Shown here: piece by piece, positions 1-5,842 of the stretch
Position numbering within the stretch: position 1 is the stretch's first letter
Layout of the letters: each line of letters starts with the position of its first letter
IMG/VR virus record: IMGVR_UViG_3300020215_000121
Span: 1 to 28,182 of that record
Length of the DNA: 28,182 nucleotides
Direction: 5' to 3' (one strand)
DNA from: a virus
Notes under the pieces: generated by a model
Told to the model about the DNA's origin: nothing
What the model saw: only the letters and a program-made list of their open reading frames with translations
Database searches by the model: none
Made by a program: the position numbers and the translations under genes

Positions 1-2
1 AC

Positions 3-836
3 ATCGACGTACTTGTCGCTCACCGGAAAAAGCAGTTCGCGAAGAAGAGGCAGCACGAAGAGGCGCGCAAGCTCATCCCGATCAAGATCAAGGTGCCCGG
101 GCCGATCGGCATCCTGCACTTCGGCGATCCCCACGTGGACGACGACGGCACGGACATCGAGGCCCTCGAGCACCACAAGCGCCTATGCAACTCGGTGGAG
201 GGACTCTTCGCGGCGAACGTAGGCGACACGACGAACAACTGGGTAGGGCGCCTAGCGAAGCTGTACGGGGACCAGTCCACCTCGGCGAAGCAAGCGTGGA
301 AGCTGGCCGAATGGCTCATCAGGGACACGCGCTGGCTCTACATGATCGGCGGCAACCACGACGGCTGGAGCGGCGCCGGCGACCCCCTGAAGTGGATAGC
401 GAGGCAGGAGAACGCGCTCTACCAGTCATCCGAGGTCAGGCTAGGGCTCAACTTCCCGAACGGCGCGGTGGTGCGTATCAACGCACGCCACGACTTCGGT
501 GGCAGTTCGCAGTGGAATCCGGCGCATGGCCCGATGAAGGCCGTCTTTCATGGTGTCCGCGACCACATCTCCATCTGCGGCCACAAGCACAAGAGCGGCT
601 ACGGAATCATCAAAGATCCAGAGAGCGGCATCGCCTGCCATTGCTTCCAGGTGGCGAGCTACAAGATTTACGACCGATACGCCCGCGACAAAGGCTTCCG
701 CGACCAGACGCTGGGGCCGTGCGTGCTTACGGTGATCGACCCGACGATGCCGACCGACCACCCCGACATGGTCAAGCCGTTCTGGAACGCTGACGAGGGC
801 GTGGATTTCTTGAAGTGGAAGAGAAAGCGCAAGTGA
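3..836 (+). CDS. Metallophosphoesterase (5' end outside window)
   Basis: The reading frame is open to the left edge, so the true start lies outside; a GTG at 93 is only an internal codon. Calcineurin-like metallophosphoesterase motifs occur in order: GDPH (Asp42/His44, counting from the edge), GD at 74-75, GNHD at 117-120 and GHKH at 193-196. These are the usual two-metal ligands, so phosphodiester or phosphomonoester hydrolysis is expected. The substrate is unknown; phage members are often labelled DNA repair exonuclease-like without proof. The visible N-terminus is Lys/Arg-rich and could contact nucleic acid. It is the first visible gene of a rightward cluster ending in lysis genes, and its stop overlaps the next GTG start. 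Confidence 0.85.
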   Translation: MDVLVAHRKKQFAKKRQHEEARKLIPIKIKVPGPIGILHFGDPHVDDDGTDIEALEHHKRLCNSVEGLFAANVGDTTNNWVGRLAKLYGDQSTSAKQAWKLAEWLIRDTRWLYMIGGNHDGWSGAGDPLKWIARQENALYQSSEVRLGLNFPNGAVVRINARHDFGGSSQWNPAHGPMKAVFHGVRDHISICGHKHKSGYGIIKDPESGIACHCFQVASYKIYDRYARDKGFRDQTLGPCVLTVIDPTMPTDHPDMVKPFWNADEGVDFLKWKRKRK

Positions 837-1027
837 TCGTCAACGACGAAGAGATCCGCAAGCACTGCGACCGCGTCAAGGCCCTCCAAGAGGGCCTGCA
901 GGCGGCCTTGGTCCGCGGCAGCGAGTCAGGCATCTGGGAAGCGATGGCAGCACTCCACGACGTCTCGCGCGAGGCGCTGTGGAGGATCAACGACATCCGT
1001 TATGCACGAAGCAGAGGTGATTCATGA
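833..1027 (+). CDS. Small phage protein, unknown function (64 aa)
   Basis: The GTG start at 833 overlaps the metallophosphoesterase stop (GTGA), with a purine-rich GGAAGAG just upstream; an in-frame GTG at 815 is less likely. The product is a charged, mainly helical protein without Cys or membrane segment. Its stop overlaps the next ATG (ATGA), so it is coupled at both ends. No family recognised. Confidence 0.65.
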   Translation: MIVNDEEIRKHCDRVKALQEGLQAALVRGSESGIWEAMAALHDVSREALWRINDIRYARSRGDS

Positions 1028-1392
1028 GCAGGTGGGAAGCTGGAGCGCTGGCTTTGGTCGTCGTGCTGATTGTTGGCACGATCGTTCTCTATTCGGGAAG
1101 GGCGAACGCAGCGCCCACCTTCAAAGGCCAAGGGGACAACGGCCCAATCGTTCTCGTGCTCCTTCAGGACGCCTGCAAGGACGAGAAGGTGCTGCGGCAC
1201 ATCAACCAGCCCTTCCACGCGAAGCTCAAGGCCGCGCGCCTGACGTGGGGTGGGCGGCAGTGGTCCAGTTGCTGGATTGAGCTCGAAATGATGTCGAACG
1301 GCCGCATGGAGAAGTTCGTGTTCTCCGTGGATGAGGAGGGTTCGCCCTTACAGGCCATCCCGCGGCGCGCTTTCAGGGACCACAGCACATGA
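1024..1392 (+). CDS. Exported or membrane-anchored phage protein (122 aa)
   Basis: The start overlaps the previous stop (ATGA). Residues 6-23 form a hydrophobic segment followed by SGRANA-AP, which fits either a signal peptide cut after ANA or an uncleaved anchor. The rest is a soluble domain of about 95 residues with two Cys (in DACKD and SSCWI). Position directly upstream of the holin-like and endolysin genes suggests an envelope role in lysis, perhaps spanin-like. It lacks the long coiled coil of an Rz i-spanin and has no nested Rz1 lipoprotein frame that I could see, so spanin is not claimed. ATGA overlap with the next gene. Confidence 0.7.
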   Translation: MSRWEAGALALVVVLIVGTIVLYSGRANAAPTFKGQGDNGPIVLVLLQDACKDEKVLRHINQPFHAKLKAARLTWGGRQWSSCWIELEMMSNGRMEKFVFSVDEEGSPLQAIPRRAFRDHST

Positions 1393-1859
1393 TCCTATCC
1401 GCCCTGTTCTCTTTCCTCGGCGGGTCCGCCTTCAGGATGATCTGGGGCGAGATCGCCGCGTGGCTCAACAAGAAGCAGGACCACGCACAAGAACTCGACC
1501 GGATGAAGCTCCAGTCCGACCTCGAGGCGCAGCGCCACCAGCGCGACATGGAGCGGCTCAAACTGCAGTCCGACCTGAACGTGAAGGAGGTCCAGGTCAT
1601 GGGCGACCTCGCCATCCAGAAGACCGAGGCCGAGGCGTTCGTCGAGGCGATGAAGACGGCAATGAAGCCGCTCGGCATCAAGTGGGTTGACGCCTGGAAC
1701 GGCTCCATCCGCCCGGCCATGGCGTCGATCGCGCTCCTGATGTGGTGCTTCGCGCTATACCAGCAGGGGTTCGTGGCCGGCGACTGGGACAGGGAACTCA
1801 TCGCCGGGATCCTCGGGTTCTACATTGCCGACCGCACCCTCGCAAAACGCGGGAAGTGA
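1389..1859 (+). CDS. Holin-like membrane protein (GTA 3TM-holin type)
   Basis: The 156-residue product has a hydrophobic or amphipathic N-terminus (about 1-25), a charged helical middle rich in Glu, Gln, Lys and Arg (28-100), and a conserved-looking block WVDAWNGSIRP at about 99-109. Two hydrophobic segments follow (about 109-127 and 135-148), ending in ADRTLAKRGK. This layout matches the phage and gene-transfer-agent family of three-segment holins that sit beside endolysin genes. The role would be timed permeabilisation of the inner membrane to release the endolysin. The start overlaps the previous stop (ATGA), and its own stop overlaps the endolysin GTG (GTGA). The family call is from memory of the layout; pore formation is inferred. 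Confidence 0.7.
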   Translation: MILSALFSFLGGSAFRMIWGEIAAWLNKKQDHAQELDRMKLQSDLEAQRHQRDMERLKLQSDLNVKEVQVMGDLAIQKTEAEAFVEAMKTAMKPLGIKWVDAWNGSIRPAMASIALLMWCFALYQQGFVAGDWDRELIAGILGFYIADRTLAKRGK

Positions 1860-2281
1860 TCGATCAGCTAGCCACGCTCTACGCGCTGATCCGGCGCTTT
1901 GAGGGGTGCCGGCTGACCCCCTACATTTGCCCGGCGGGGGTCTGGACGTGCGGATGGGGGTCCACCGGCTTGGACGTCTTCCCGGGAAGGCCGTGGACGC
2001 AGGAATACGCTGACAAACGGCTCGAGCAGGACGCGCTCAAGTTCGCCAAGGGGACGCTGATCCTATGCCCGCGGCTGGCCTCGGACGGCCTCTGCGCCAT
2101 ATCCGACTTCGCCTACAACCTCGGGCTAGGCAACCTGAAGGCATCCACGCTGCGCCGGCGCCTCAATGAGGACGACGTCGAGGGGGCGAAGCGTGAGCTC
2201 GCAAGGTGGGTCAGGGGCGGCGGTAAGGTGCTGCCGGGGCTTGTAATCCGCCGGGCGGCCGAGGCGGCGCTTCTATACTAG
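1856..2281 (+). CDS. Endolysin, GH24 lysozyme (T4/lambdoid type)
   Basis: The product is a 141-residue muramidase that would cleave the N-acetylmuramic acid to N-acetylglucosamine bond of peptidoglycan. The E-8aa-(D/C)-5aa-T catalytic signature is visible: Glu in RRFEGCRLTPY, Cys in ICPAG where T4 lysozyme has Asp20, and Thr in VWTCGWGSTG. The Cys version is a known GH24 variant. The second conserved block, ISDFAYNLGLGNLKASTL, is intact. There is no signal peptide or SAR segment, so export should depend on the upstream holin-like protein. The GTG start at 1856 overlaps the holin stop; the frame is open further upstream but antisense-like there. It is the last plus-strand gene before attP. Confidence 0.9.
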   Translation: MIDQLATLYALIRRFEGCRLTPYICPAGVWTCGWGSTGLDVFPGRPWTQEYADKRLEQDALKFAKGTLILCPRLASDGLCAISDFAYNLGLGNLKASTLRRRLNEDDVEGAKRELARWVRGGGKVLPGLVIRRAAEAALLY

Positions 2282-2308
2282 GAATGAGCCGAGGTGCGTA
2301 TAACGAGC

Positions 2309-2378
2309 GGTGAATATCGCCACATCGGTTACTGATTTTGTTGGACTTTTCCAGCGCCTGACCGGCCATTTATTCACC
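2309..2378. repeat. Left arm-type sites (GGTGAATA), probable integrase binding sites
   Basis: GGTGAATAT lies at 2309-2317 on the plus strand, and TATTCACC (its inverse without the last base) at 2371-2378. The same word occurs twice on the other side of the tRNA-derived core. Lambda-type integrases bind short arm sites that flank the crossover core, so these are read as P-arm sites. Confidence 0.55.
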
Positions 2379-2414
2379 GATCAGCGCTTCGCATAGGCCG
2401 TAGAATCAGGCGCT
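2353..2414. repeat. 9-bp inverted repeat beside the attP core
   Basis: AGCGCCTGA at 2353-2361 and TCAGGCGCT at 2406-2414 are exact inverse complements separated by 44 bases. They lie between the endolysin gene and the tRNA-derived core. They could bind an accessory factor (Xis, IHF-like) or end the convergent transcripts, but there is no U-tract, so terminator function is doubtful. Confidence 0.45.
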
Positions 2415-2431
2415 TATGCGTGCTTCGTTGA

Positions 2432-2481
2432 CCGGATTGTGATTCCGGTTGTTGGGGGTTCGAATCCCCTCGGTCACCCCA
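2432..2481 (+). other. attP: attP core: 3' half of tRNA-His (anticodon GTG)
   Basis: The stretch folds as the 3' half of tRNA-His. The anticodon stem is CCGGA/TCCGG (2432-2436 and 2444-2448) around loop TTGTGAT with anticodon GTG at 2439-2441. The T-arm is GGGGG/CCCCT with loop TTCGAAT (2454-2470). The acceptor strand CGGTCAC is followed by discriminator C and CCA (2471-2481). No D-arm or matching 5' acceptor strand (GTGACCG) is present upstream, so it is not a functional tRNA gene. Phages integrating into tRNA genes carry exactly such 3' halves to restore the gene. The integrase ends only 40 bp downstream, and phage genes lie on both sides. Confidence 0.85.
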
Positions 2482-2489
2482 CCTACCTC

Positions 2490-2522
2490 TGGTGAATATT
2501 TTCGGCCTTGGTGAATATTTTC
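2490..2522. repeat. Right arm-type sites, two direct copies of a 14-mer
   Basis: TGGTGAATATTTTC occurs at 2490-2503 and again at 2509-2522, a 19-bp period. It extends the GGTGAATAT word seen left of the core. The second copy runs into the integrase stop codon. The near-two-turn spacing fits binding of neighbouring integrase protomers on one DNA face. Confidence 0.6.
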
Positions 2523-3519
2523 ATCGCAGCGGCCGGACTTTCGCCTCTCCGCGGCGGTAGACGCGCCTGGTCGTGCGGATGCTTTCGTGGTCCATGAGCT
2601 CTCGAGCGCGTTCATCCGTCTCGGCCGCTGTGGCGCTCGCTGCGCGCAGATCCTGCTCGGTGAAGTGCGCGCCGCCGAGCGCTACCCACTTCGCCATCGA
2701 ACGCTGCCAGGCGCTCTTGAAACCGCGTGTGGACAGCGCTTGCCCGCGGCGCTTGCCCTTGGTGGCAGGGAAGATTGCAGTGCTCTGCGCGGGCCGTGGC
2801 AACGCCTTGAGCCATGCCCAGACCATCCGTAGCCGCGGCGTCCAGCGGATAACCAGGGGCCGCATGCGACGCTTCTTGAGGATCATGAAGCAGATGCCGT
2901 CGTGCCGTTCGCTGAATAGGGTCAGCTTCAGGAGCTCGCCCTGCCGCCGGCCTGCGAGGTGCTTCAAGGAAAGGTAGCCGCGGAGCCACGGTGGGCAGCA
3001 CCGGCGGGCGAAGCGGCGGCGCTCGGAGCCTGACACCTCGCGATCGCGCGGCTTTTCCTCGGCGAAGATGAATCCGCTGACCGGGTTCCTGGTGGCCGCG
3101 CGCCACTTGATCGCGTATCGGTAGATCTTTCCGAAGACGCTGATTTCCCGGTTCGCGCGCACCGGGGCGTTTCGGGCTTCGTGGTAGTCGTACAGGTCGT
3201 TGATGTCGATCTCGTCAGGCAGCATGTGCCCGAAGCCCTTGCGCAGCTTGCCGATGTACGCCTGGTAGTCCTCCTGCGTGCGCGGCGCAAGACTTGGTAG
3301 GACGTCCGTCAGGTAGCGGTCCAGCACGTCGCCAATGAGCCGTGGGCGCTTCCTAGAGTCCCCTACGAGCTCGCCGTACTTTCGAAGGCAAGCGGCTGGG
3401 TCGTCGATCGGCCCGAGGGGGATGGGCTTGCCTTGGATCGGCTTGTAGACGATCTGCCGGCGGTGCGGATAGCAGCGCTGCGGCATCCAAGCTGGCGTCT
3501 TAGTGCGCCTCCTCCCCAT
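2521..3519 (-). CDS. int: Tyrosine site-specific recombinase (phage integrase)
   Basis: The 332-residue product catalyses integration and, with an excisionase, excision. Residues 1-55 form a basic arm-binding region (MGRRRTK...), about 60-155 a core-binding SAM-like helical domain, and about 165-325 the catalytic domain. Catalytic candidates are Arg192 (LAGRRQGELLKL), a Lys at 215 or 216, Arg292 (EQDLR), His311 (MDHESIRTT) and the nucleophile Tyr321 (RRVYRR). The His of the usual HxxR box is replaced by Gln289, a tolerated position in some phage integrases. It points toward the tRNA-derived att core 40 bp beyond its stop and follows the DUF4224 gene by 7 bp, so the two probably form an operon. 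Confidence 0.95.
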   Translation of the reverse strand: MGRRRTKTPAWMPQRCYPHRRQIVYKPIQGKPIPLGPIDDPAACLRKYGELVGDSRKRPRLIGDVLDRYLTDVLPSLAPRTQEDYQAYIGKLRKGFGHMLPDEIDINDLYDYHEARNAPVRANREISVFGKIYRYAIKWRAATRNPVSGFIFAEEKPRDREVSGSERRRFARRCCPPWLRGYLSLKHLAGRRQGELLKLTLFSERHDGICFMILKKRRMRPLVIRWTPRLRMVWAWLKALPRPAQSTAIFPATKGKRRGQALSTRGFKSAWQRSMAKWVALGGAHFTEQDLRAASATAAETDERARELMDHESIRTTRRVYRRGEAKVRPLR

Positions 3520-3526
3520 CGGCCTA

Positions 3527-3745
3527 TTATGCCGCCAGGCCGTCGAGGCGAGGTCGGCGCCGCTTTGCGGGGCTTTTCAGCCCCATACGCTGGTCGTGGT
3601 AGGCCCGCAGCACTAGCACCTTCCCGTCGCCGCTCATCTCGAATGTCCAGCCGAGGACGGCCAGCTTCTTCGCCTGGGCCTTGCCGTACTTGCGGCCGGT
3701 CAGGCGCTCTAGCTCATCCGGACGCAGGTAGGTGTCGTCGTTCAC
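3527..3745 (-). CDS. DUF4224 protein, probable excisionase-like
   Basis: The product is 72 residues long. The opening (TYLRPDELERLTGRK, about 5-19) followed by AQAKKLAVLGWTFEMSGDGKVLVLRAY is the DUF4224 layout: a small helix-turn-helix followed by a beta wing. Such proteins commonly sit directly upstream of phage integrases and are assumed to act as recombination directionality factors or integrase regulators. The C-terminus is strongly basic (KSPAKRRRPRLDG). The gene ends 7 bp before the integrase start. The family assignment is firm from the pattern; the excisionase role is inferred from context. Confidence 0.8.
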   Translation of the reverse strand: MNDDTYLRPDELERLTGRKYGKAQAKKLAVLGWTFEMSGDGKVLVLRAYHDQRMGLKSPAKRRRPRLDGLAA

Positions 3746-3791
3746 GTTCTGGTAGTGTTGGTAAGTTGTTACAAGAAGAAGAGGTCAAAAA

Positions 3792-3887
3792 ATGACCCGT
3801 AAGTTGAAGAACGTCGTCTGCAATCCCCTCGTTGTAGCCAACTTCCTTGCGCTCGTGCGCGAGCTCGTGAGGGTTCTCATGAGTTGA
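3792..3887 (+). CDS. Possible small protein (31 aa), plus strand
   Basis: A 31-codon frame starts with ATG at 3792 after AAGAAGAGG, a good ribosome binding site 7 bases away. Third-position GC is high, as in neighbouring genes. The product (MTRKLKN...) has a basic N-terminus and a hydrophobic or amphipathic C-terminal half. It is the only plus-strand candidate in a minus-strand region. Competing minus-strand frames across 3714-3973 lack a good ribosome binding site and overlap each other. The flanking 3746-3791 and 3888-4013 hold no gene I can support and could contain the promoter for the integrase operon. Confidence 0.3.
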   Translation: MTRKLKNVVCNPLVVANFLALVRELVRVLMS

Positions 3888-4013
3888 CGCCATGCTTTGA
3901 GGTCGCGTCCTTCGATGCCGCAGCGATGTTGAATGGCCTCCAGGTGACATTCCGGTTGAGCACAAAGATCCACCTAGTCCAATAGGGAACAGCCTGCTTC
4001 AGGGCACGGTCCA

Positions 4014-4370
4014 TCATCCCGCCTTTGCCTCATCGAAGATGTCGCGGAACACGTCGGGGTGCAGGCGGCGGCGAGCTACCTCCAAGAACTTCTGCTCAAA
4101 CTCCTCGCCAGTGGCCCTACGGCGTGCCCGGTTGCGTTCCCCGATCTCGCGCAGGCATTGCTGGTGCTCCTTGGCGAGCATGCGGTAGGCGAAGTTGGCG
4201 CGGTTGTACCAGTCCCTGTCGCTGAAGTCCCCGGTGGCCGCTGCGTGGGCTTTGGCACCTTCAAGCTGCATCTTTAGCCGCGCCAGTTTTTCCATCAGCA
4301 AATCGTTCTGCTGATCCAGCGTTAGTCCCGCGGCGATCATGTCGGCGCGGGTGTGGAATTGATCGTTCAT
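4014..4370 (-). CDS. Phage protein of unknown function (118 aa)
   Basis: The product is helical and highly charged; about 20-45 (LDQQNDLLMEKLARLK) and 65-105 (AYRMLAKEHQQCLREIGERNRARRRA) are likely coiled-coil. It has no membrane segment or metal motif. It starts 33 bp after the previous stop with no strong ribosome binding site, unlike the overlapping genes upstream. It is the last gene I can support in the leftward early operon. No named family recognised. Confidence 0.75.
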   Translation of the reverse strand: MNDQFHTRADMIAAGLTLDQQNDLLMEKLARLKMQLEGAKAHAAATGDFSDRDWYNRANFAYRMLAKEHQQCLREIGERNRARRRATGEEFEQKFLEVARRRLHPDVFRDIFDEAKAG

Positions 4371-4403
4371 GGGCGGTAAGCCGTCTCCAGAGTCGGAACG
4401 TCC

Positions 4404-4544
4404 CTACTCATCGTGGTAGCCCTTGATGGTGATGGTCCCAACGGTCACGTTGATGTTCATACGGCGGATGGCCCCGGCTATCTCCGACAGGCCGAGAAAC
4501 ACAGCCATCGCCACAAAGAAAAGTCCAGCGAAGCTCTCCATCAT
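4404..4544 (-). CDS. Small single-pass membrane protein (46 aa)
   Basis: The ATG at 4544 overlaps the previous stop (ATGA), and a second Met follows at once. Residues 5-25 (FAGLFFVAMAVFLGLSEIAG) form one membrane helix, followed by RR and a short beta-rich tail (NINVTVGTITIKGYHDE) probably in the cytoplasm by the positive-inside rule. Function unknown; small membrane proteins in early phage operons often modulate host functions or superinfection. Confidence 0.65.
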   Translation of the reverse strand: MMESFAGLFFVAMAVFLGLSEIAGAIRRMNINVTVGTITIKGYHDE

Positions 4545-4867
4545 TCCCCCTTCTGCGGTCGTTCCTGTGCGGCGTACTGCGAGTAGAGCGAGCAGCACAC
4601 CTGCGTTACGTTTGGATTGTTCTTGCGACAGTTGTCGCTTTCAGACAGGCATTCCTCGCGCGTCTGAGGTAACTGCAAGGGACTTAGAAGTTGCGCGGCA
4701 CGGCGGAAGTGGCGAACCTCGATCCCGCATACCTTCTCACCGTCCTTCAGCGTTTGCATTGAGTCGGCCCACGCCGCGAACGGTTCAAGCGCTGCGCGTA
4801 GGCGCTGAATCTCCAGCGTTGACGCCAACGAGCAATCCAGCAGCTTTTGGTACAGGTCGTTGTTCAT
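4541..4867 (-). CDS. Phage protein of unknown function, Cys-rich C-terminal half (108 aa)
   Basis: The start at 4867 overlaps the previous stop (ATGA). The N-terminal 45 residues are a helical, coiled-coil-like segment (YQKLLDCSLASTLEIQRLRA). The rest carries several Cys (VCGIE, EECLSESDNC, QVCCSLYSQY) without a clear zinc spacing. No export signal, no family recognised. It is coupled at both ends to the neighbouring small genes. Confidence 0.7.
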   Translation of the reverse strand: MNNDLYQKLLDCSLASTLEIQRLRAALEPFAAWADSMQTLKDGEKVCGIEVRHFRRAAQLLSPLQLPQTREECLSESDNCRKNNPNVTQVCCSLYSQYAAQERPQKGE

Positions 4868-5094
4868 TTGGCCTCGCCGTTATCTCCATCGTGGCGTTTG
4901 TCCCATGCGGCCAGGATCATGCGTAGGTCCGACAGCCTGATTTCCGCCTCCCAATCCGTGGTCAGGTGAACGGCATGCACCACGTCGCCAAGCTCGCGCA
5001 TGGGGTACTCGTCGCGGATGCTCACGTAGTCGCGCACCCTTTCGATGGCGTTCTGCAGCGTGATCCTGTCGGCTATCTCTTGGGCATCGCTCAT
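4864..5094 (-). CDS. Phage protein of unknown function (76 aa)
   Basis: The ATG at 5094 (MSDAQEIADR) is chosen because it overlaps the stop of the 39-aa gene upstream (ATGA); the frame is open further upstream but would run over that gene. The protein is acidic and helical (AIERVRDYVSIRDEYPMRELGDVVHAV). No motif recognised. Confidence 0.7.
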   Translation of the reverse strand: MSDAQEIADRITLQNAIERVRDYVSIRDEYPMRELGDVVHAVHLTTDWEAEIRLSDLRMILAAWDKRHDGDNGEAK

Positions 5095-5210
5095 TTGCTT
5101 GTACCGTCTATGTCGCACTGCTGTTCGTGGTGGGCGGCTGGTGCGCACCGAATGGATACGGCCGGCTTAACCAGCGTTCTCGCCAATCTCTCGATTCGCC
5201 CGTTGTTCAT
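5091..5210 (-). CDS. Very small phage protein (39 aa)
   Basis: This 39-codon frame is linked at both ends by ATGA overlaps (5207-5210 and 5091-5094), which is the main evidence that it is a gene. The product starts MNNGRIERLARTLVKP and has Cys22 and Cys32 with HH between them. Function unknown. It bridges what would otherwise be a 112-bp hole in a fully overlapping gene chain. Confidence 0.55.
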   Translation of the reverse strand: MNNGRIERLARTLVKPAVSIRCAPAAHHEQQCDIDGTSK

Positions 5211-5416
5211 TTGCCTGCGCACGCTGATATGGTGGACCGACCGCTCTGCAACTTCCACAGCGCCCGGCTGCTCTCCATGATTCTCCTCGCCGCCAGCGTC
5301 GCGGCCCGCTTCTTCATCGGCGCAGTTTCGTTCATGTACCAGATGTAATCCAAGTGCGCCTGCTGTAGCTCGTTGAGGAGCCTGGTGCGCCGCTGGTAGA
5401 AGTTGTGCCGGGTCAC
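5207..5416 (-). CDS. Small basic phage protein (69 aa)
   Basis: The GTG at 5416 overlaps the previous stop (GTGA); the frame extends upstream but would overlap the neighbour entirely. The protein is basic and helical (YQRRTRLLNELQQAHLDYIWYMNETAPMKKRAATLAARRIMESSR in outline), possibly nucleic-acid binding. No family recognised. Confidence 0.65.
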   Translation of the reverse strand: MTRHNFYQRRTRLLNELQQAHLDYIWYMNETAPMKKRAATLAARRIMESSRALWKLQSGRSTISACAGK

Positions 5417-5625
5417 TTGCGCACGTACTCCCACCACAGGCTGACGGCGCAGCAGAAGCAGTACCACCGGCTGAAGCTGATCGTGTCGCCGGAATCGTTG
5501 ATAACGTCGCCGTCGTGGGCGCGGGTGTAGGCGTAGGTGGCGACGGCCATGCTCCAGGCGCGGCCGAATCTGCCGCCTTCGTAGGTCATCGCTGCCATGC
5601 ACTTGTCGAGGTATGAACGTTCCAT
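5413..5625 (-). CDS. Phage protein of unknown function (70 aa)
   Basis: The ATG at 5625 follows the previous stop by 12 bp. The C-terminal third is aromatic and Cys-rich (SRWYCFCCAVSLWWEYVRK) and could insert in or lie on a membrane; the N-terminal part is mixed (MERSYLDKCMAAMTYEGG). Function unknown. It overlaps the next gene (GTGA). The opening codons contain a GAACGTTCC word, discussed under findings. Confidence 0.65.
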   Translation of the reverse strand: MERSYLDKCMAAMTYEGGRFGRAWSMAVATYAYTRAHDGDVINDSGDTISFSRWYCFCCAVSLWWEYVRK

Positions 5626-5637
5626 TACGTACTCGCG

Positions 5638-5802
5638 TTAGTAACCCTTGACCGCTTCCAGCGCCCGTTCGATGGCAAGGGCCAGCTTCGGGTCGTCTTG
5701 TTCGTCGGGCTTGCCGAGCAAGCGCAGCAAATCCTTAAGCGCCTTGGCGAGCTTTCTCCGTTCCTCGGCCACTTCCATGATTGCGTCAACTGATCCGTAC
5801 AT
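5638..5802 (-). CDS. Small coiled-coil phage protein (54 aa)
   Basis: The ATG at 5802 has an excellent ribosome binding site, AAGGAG (5808-5813 on the minus strand), 5 bases away: an independent translation start in a chain of coupled genes. The product is one long charged helix (EVAEERRKLAKALKDLLRLL) followed by an acidic stretch and a second helix. No family recognised. It lies just downstream of the cytosine methyltransferase. Confidence 0.65.
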   Translation of the reverse strand: MYGSVDAIMEVAEERRKLAKALKDLLRLLGKPDEQDDPKLALAIERALEAVKGY

Positions 5803-5842
5803 AGCTACTCCTTAGCCTGTGTGGAAGGACGGCTTACCGCTT

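Noticed and set aside
1856-2281. Endolysin with lost catalytic residue
   Set aside because: Cys replaces Asp in the triad, but the E-8aa-(D/C)-5aa-T form is a known active GH24 variant.
2407-2481. Complete tRNA-His gene
   Set aside because: No D-arm or 5' acceptor strand pairs with the 3' part; only the 3' half is present.
2406-2615. Minus-strand open frame of 69 codons across the tRNA-derived core
   Set aside because: It is the reverse translation of the tRNA-His 3' half plus the integrase end, a well-known false protein.
3714-3973. Minus-strand frames of 62 and 83 codons upstream of the DUF4224 gene
   Set aside because: They overlap each other and the DUF4224 start, have no good ribosome binding site, and third-position GC is lower than in real neighbours.
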